The notes beneath the pieces were generated by a model that made no database searches, was not told where the DNA came from, and worked only from the letters and a program-made list of their open reading frames with translations. 64,000 nucleotides of DNA from Cryobacterium sp. PAMC25264 (GTDB lineage Bacteria > Actinomycetota > Actinomycetes > Actinomycetales > Microbacteriaceae): positions 2,418,001-2,482,000 of the forward strand of contig NZ_CP080383.1 of NCBI RefSeq assembly GCF_019443325.1. Reading direction: 5' to 3'. Numbering within the stretch: position 1 is the stretch's first letter; each line of letters opens with the position of its first letter. Positions 60,986 through 64,000 of the stretch are shown piece by piece. Made by a program: the position numbers and the translations under genes.

Positions 60986-62088
60986 CAGGCTCCCTTTCCG
61001 ATTCGGTTCTGGGTGGCCAGCAGCCAGAGCAGGTAGGGGGCGCCGATGGCGCCGGTGATGATGCCGGCCGGCAGGTCGAGGGCGCCCGGCAGCAGGTGCT
61101 GGGCGGTAAAGTCCGCCACCGTGGTGATGAGCACGCCGATGAGTGCGGCCGGCACCAGGGCGAGACTGCCCGTGGCGACGAGGCGACGGGCGATGGGCGC
61201 CGACACGAACGCGACGAACGCGAGTGGTCCCACGAAGGCCGTGGCGAGGGCGGCGAGGGCCACGGCGGCCACGAGCAGCGCCAGCCGGGACCGCTCGGCA
61301 CGCACGCCGAGGGCGCTGGCGGTGTCGTCGCCGAGCTGGAGCATCCGCATTCGCCCCGCCAGCACGGCCACCCCGGGCAGTAGCACCGCGAGGAAGGCGG
61401 CCAGTACCGCGATCTCTGGCCACCGGGCGCCGCTGACGCTACCGACGAGCCAGGTGAGGGCGTCCTGTGCATTGCGGAGGTCGGCGCGGGAGAGCAGGTA
61501 GCCGAGCAGGCCCTGCACCATGAACGCGACGCCCACGCCGATGAGCACGAACCGGTAGCCGGCCACGCCGCCGCGCCAGGCGAGGAGGTAGATGGCGCAG
61601 GCCACCACCATCGCGCCGCCGAACGCCATGAACGAGGTGGCCACGCTGCCCAGGCCCAGCACGAGCATGCCGAACACCGCGGCGGCGCTCGCTCCCCCGG
61701 TGACACCGATGATGTCGGGGCTGGCCAGGGGGTTGCGCAGCACGGTTTGGAACAGGGCCCCGGAGACCGCGAACGCGACGCCCACCAGGATCGCCAGGGT
61801 GAGCCGCGGCAGCCGCAACTTGAAGACGATGAAGTTCTCGCTCGTGGCGCCCTGGCCCACCAGGGTGCGCAGCAGGTCGGGCACACTGAGGTTGTAGGCG
61901 CCCACCATCAGGCTCAGGGCGGCGACGAGCAGTACCAGAACGACCAGCACGAGCACCACCCGGCGTTCCCGGCGGTGCCGCACGGCCCTGGCCAGGACCA
62001 GCGGGGCGGCGGCATCCGTGCCGGGGGTCAGGTATGCGGCACCGGTGCGCGGGCCGGTGCAGACGGATGCTCCGCGGCCGGCGCTCAC
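60985..62088 (-). CDS. Siderophore ABC permease 2 (FecCD family)
   Basis: A 367-residue permease with about nine or ten membrane segments. Family pieces: FKLRLPRLTLAILVGVAFAVSGALFQTVLRNPLASPDIIGVTGGASAAAV and AFVGPLAFVAFVSAPIARRLV. GTG at 62088 overlaps the first permease stop (GTGA). Forms the channel with permease 1. Confidence 0.93.
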   Translation of the reverse strand: MSAGRGASVCTGPRTGAAYLTPGTDAAAPLVLARAVRHRRERRVVLVLVVLVLLVAALSLMVGAYNLSVPDLLRTLVGQGATSENFIVFKLRLPRLTLAILVGVAFAVSGALFQTVLRNPLASPDIIGVTGGASAAAVFGMLVLGLGSVATSFMAFGGAMVVACAIYLLAWRGGVAGYRFVLIGVGVAFMVQGLLGYLLSRADLRNAQDALTWLVGSVSGARWPEIAVLAAFLAVLLPGVAVLAGRMRMLQLGDDTASALGVRAERSRLALLVAAVALAALATAFVGPLAFVAFVSAPIARRLVATGSLALVPAALIGVLITTVADFTAQHLLPGALDLPAGIITGAIGAPYLLWLLATQNRIGKGA

Positions 62089-63137
62089 AGGCCGGCCAGC
62101 TTCACGCGGCGCACCAGGGCGATGAGCATCGGGGCGCCCAGGAACGCCACGACCAGGCCGGCCTCGATCTCGCCGGGCGGGGCGATCACGCGGCCGAGCA
62201 CGTCCGCGGCCAGCAGCAGCACCGGGCCGAGCACCGCGGAGTAGAGCAGGATCCAGCGGTAGTCCGGTCCGGTGAAGCGGCGGGCGATGTGCGGCACGGC
62301 CAGGCCGACGAACACGATCGGGCCGGCCAGCGCGGTGGCGGAACCGCACAGCAGCACCACGGCGACGGCGCAGACGATGCGCGCCGCGACGAGGTTCTGG
62401 CCGAGGCCGCGGGCCAGGTCGTCACCGAGCGCGAGCGCGTTGAGCATCCGCCCGGCCAGGAGGCAGAGCAGCACCCCCACGCCGATGAACGGGGCCAGTT
62501 GGAGCGCCGAGCCGAGGTCGCGGGCCACCAGGGAGCCGGCCGACCAGAACCGGTACTTGTCGAAGGCCGCGGAGTCGCCGAGCAGCACGATGGTGATCAG
62601 CGAGGTGAGCGACGCGGTGAGCGCGGTGCCGGCCAGCGCCAGCTTCACCGGGGTGGCGCCCTCGCGGCCGAGTGACCCGATCACGTAGACGATCACCGCC
62701 GCGACAAAGGCGCCGGCGAAGGCGAACCAGACGTAGCCGAGGGCCGAGCTGACGCCGAACCAGGCGATGCCGGCGACGACGAAGAGCGAGGCGCCGGCGT
62801 TGACGCCCAGCAGGCCCGGGTCGGCAAGCGGGTTGCGGGTGATGCCCTGCATGAGGGCGCCGGCCAGGCCGAGGGCGAGGCCCGCGAGTAGGCCGATGGC
62901 GGTACGGGGCACGCGCAGGTCGAGTACCACGGTGTGGTCGGTGAGGCTGAGGTCGGGGCGCACCAGAGCGTCGAGCACCGTGCCCAACGGGATGTCGCGG
63001 CTGCCCACCACGAGTGACGCCGTGACCGCGAGCACCAGCAGCAGCACCGCGACCAGGAGGCCGGACAGCTGCCGGCGGCGCGGCATCCGCAAGGCTTCGC
63101 CGGGCAGGGCCGAACCACGAGCGGGCGCGCCCGTCAT
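62085..63137 (-). CDS. Siderophore ABC permease 1 (FecCD family)
   Basis: A 350-residue permease, same family: LDLRVPRTAIGLLAGLALGLAGALMQGITRNPLADPGLLGVNAGASLFVV and GPIVFVGLAVPHIARRFTGPDYRWIL. I choose the ATG at 63137 because an ATG at 63161 lies inside the iron box, where the transcript probably begins; the longer form adds 8 residues. First gene of the importer operon. Confidence 0.92.
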   Translation of the reverse strand: MTGAPARGSALPGEALRMPRRRQLSGLLVAVLLLVLAVTASLVVGSRDIPLGTVLDALVRPDLSLTDHTVVLDLRVPRTAIGLLAGLALGLAGALMQGITRNPLADPGLLGVNAGASLFVVAGIAWFGVSSALGYVWFAFAGAFVAAVIVYVIGSLGREGATPVKLALAGTALTASLTSLITIVLLGDSAAFDKYRFWSAGSLVARDLGSALQLAPFIGVGVLLCLLAGRMLNALALGDDLARGLGQNLVAARIVCAVAVVLLCGSATALAGPIVFVGLAVPHIARRFTGPDYRWILLYSAVLGPVLLLAADVLGRVIAPPGEIEAGLVVAFLGAPMLIALVRRVKLAGL

Positions 63138-63149
63138 CCCGGCCTGTGC

Positions 63150-63168
63150 TGAGGTAAGCATTACCTAA
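63150..63168. promoter_or_regulatory. DtxR/IdeR iron box 2
   Basis: TGAGGTAAGCATTACCTAA agrees with the iron-box consensus at about 14 of 19 positions, arms mostly intact. It overlaps the possible upstream ATG of permease 1. Confidence 0.75.
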
Positions 63169-63232
63169 GTATGACAGCCCGGCCTGGCCCGCGCCCCTTC
63201 CCGGCGGCCGCATCGCAGGCAACCCACGCCAT

Positions 63233-63289
63233 GACTGGCCCACTTTCGCTAGTCGGATGCCCCTCCCGACTAGCAATTCCGGGCCAGTC
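63233..63289. repeat. Mismatched long palindrome between divergent genes
   Basis: GACTGGCCC / GGGCCAGTC, six mismatched bases, GCTAGTCGG / CCGACTAGC around an atgcccctc loop. Between the iron operon and the PhzF-like gene. Confidence 0.88.
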
Positions 63290-63359
63290 TGGGCGGGAAG
63301 CATCCACGAGTTACGAATTGGCCTGGGCGCGCACGGATTACCCCTGCCAGCATGGAGTC

Positions 63360-64000
63360 ATGACCGTGCCCGTGCTGCGCCTTGCCGCCTTCACCGACCC
63401 TGCCCGTTCCGATGCCTCCGCCGGGGGCAACCCGGCCGGGGTCGTGCTTGACGCGAGCGCACTCGACGACGCTGCGATGCAGGTGATCGCGGCCGAGGTC
63501 GGCTACGCCGAGACGGCCTTCGTCACGGAGCGGTCGGTCGGCGGCGATCCGCGGCACAGCCGGCTGCGCTACTTCTCCCCCGTGGCCGAGGTGCCGTTCT
63601 GCGGGCATGCCACCGTCGCCACCGCAGTGGCACTGGCCCGCCGCGACGGCGTGGGCGCCCTCACCTTCGAGACCAGCGTCGGCTCGATCACTATCCAGAC
63701 CCGGGCCACGGATGCCGGCCTCACGGCGTCGTTCACGAGCGTCGACCCGCAGGTGCGCCCCATCGCACCCGAGGTGCTCGCTCGGTTGCTGGAGTTGCTC
63801 GGGGCCACCCCCTCGTCGCTGCACCCCGGGTATCCGCCCCGGCTGGCTTTCGCGGGCAATTGGCATCCGGTGCTGGTGTTCTTGTCGCCGGCCGAGTTCG
63901 ACGCCTTCAGCTTCGACCCCGCGGGCATGCGCGCCCTCATGGACGAGCAGGGCTGGGCGGGTACCGTGACGACCCTGTCGGTGTTGGGAGACACCGAGTT
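63360..64000 (+). CDS. PhzF-family isomerase/epimerase-like protein (partial)
   Basis: The first 213 residues of a gene cut by the window end. VLRLAAFTDPARSDASAGGNPAGVVLDA, the conserved glutamate in GYAETAFV, and RYFSPVAEVPFCGHATVATAVAL are hallmarks of the PhzF fold. Family members catalyse isomerisations such as that in phenazine synthesis, but most orphan members have no known substrate. ATG at 63360 with GGAG close before it. Confidence 0.9.
   Translation, partial: MTVPVLRLAAFTDPARSDASAGGNPAGVVLDASALDDAAMQVIAAEVGYAETAFVTERSVGGDPRHSRLRYFSPVAEVPFCGHATVATAVALARRDGVGALTFETSVGSITIQTRATDAGLTASFTSVDPQVRPIAPEVLARLLELLGATPSSLHPGYPPRLAFAGNWHPVLVFLSPAEFDAFSFDPAGMRALMDEQGWAGTVTTLSVLGDTE

Overview
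This window reads as a chromosomal segment of a high-GC Gram-positive actinobacterium, most likely Microbacteriaceae and possibly Cryobacterium-like. That placement is inferred from base composition, GTG/TTG starts, start-stop overlaps inside operons, DtxR and HspR/HAIR operators, lipobox secretion signals and overall gene style. No rRNA, tRNA, phage, transposase or CRISPR locus was seen.

Layout, left to right. 1-2.1 kb: end of a sugar ABC permease pair, a 5'-truncated arsM-like methyltransferase ending at a hairpin, and a small conserved-looking protein. 2.2-4.8 kb: a pyridoxamine-oxidase-like flavoprotein with a coupled 35-aa membrane peptide, divergent from a MocR regulator. 5.0-13.6 kb: a tightly coupled uptake and oxidation operon (flavin reductase, NMT1/THI5-type ABC transporter, RutA-like monooxygenase, RutB-like hydrolase, NtaA-family monooxygenase, MFS exporter), probably for an N-heterocycle or related compound. 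14.2-17.0 kb: a two-component system with a PepSY-like target, both preceded by the same direct repeats. 17-19 kb: a membrane protein and an odd NmrA-like protein. 19.0-28.1 kb: an alpha/beta-galactoside operon (GH36, binding protein, two permeases, GH42) with a divergent LacI regulator and two operators. 28.5-33.6 kb: acylphosphatase, Pr6Pr-type membrane protein, a Cys-rich small protein, an apparently circularly permuted amine oxidase and a methyltransferase. 34-38 kb: type III polyketide synthase, methyltransferase and FAD hydroxylase, plus a PAP2 phosphatase. 38-48 kb: HspR-type Hsp20, a phosphodiesterase, a Stealth phosphotransferase, a DUF255 protein, a J-domain membrane protein, PnuC, an FMN reductase and an aldo/keto reductase. 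48-50.8 kb: a self-contained ABC-2 exporter operon with its regulator. 50.8-54.8 kb: HrpA helicase. 55-58.8 kb: a polar amino-acid ABC transporter with a recently duplicated binding-protein gene. 59-63.2 kb: a DtxR-controlled siderophore ABC transporter. 63.4 kb to the end: a partial PhzF-like gene.

Two kinds of repeat are spread across the window. One is a REP-like family built on TGGTCGAGCCTGTCGAGACC, found between genes and also in frame inside three proteins. The other is a set of long intergenic palindromes that share an architecture (outer stem, short mismatch, inner stem) but not a sequence. Together with the permuted oxidase and the uncharacterised oxidation operon, these are the most unusual things here.
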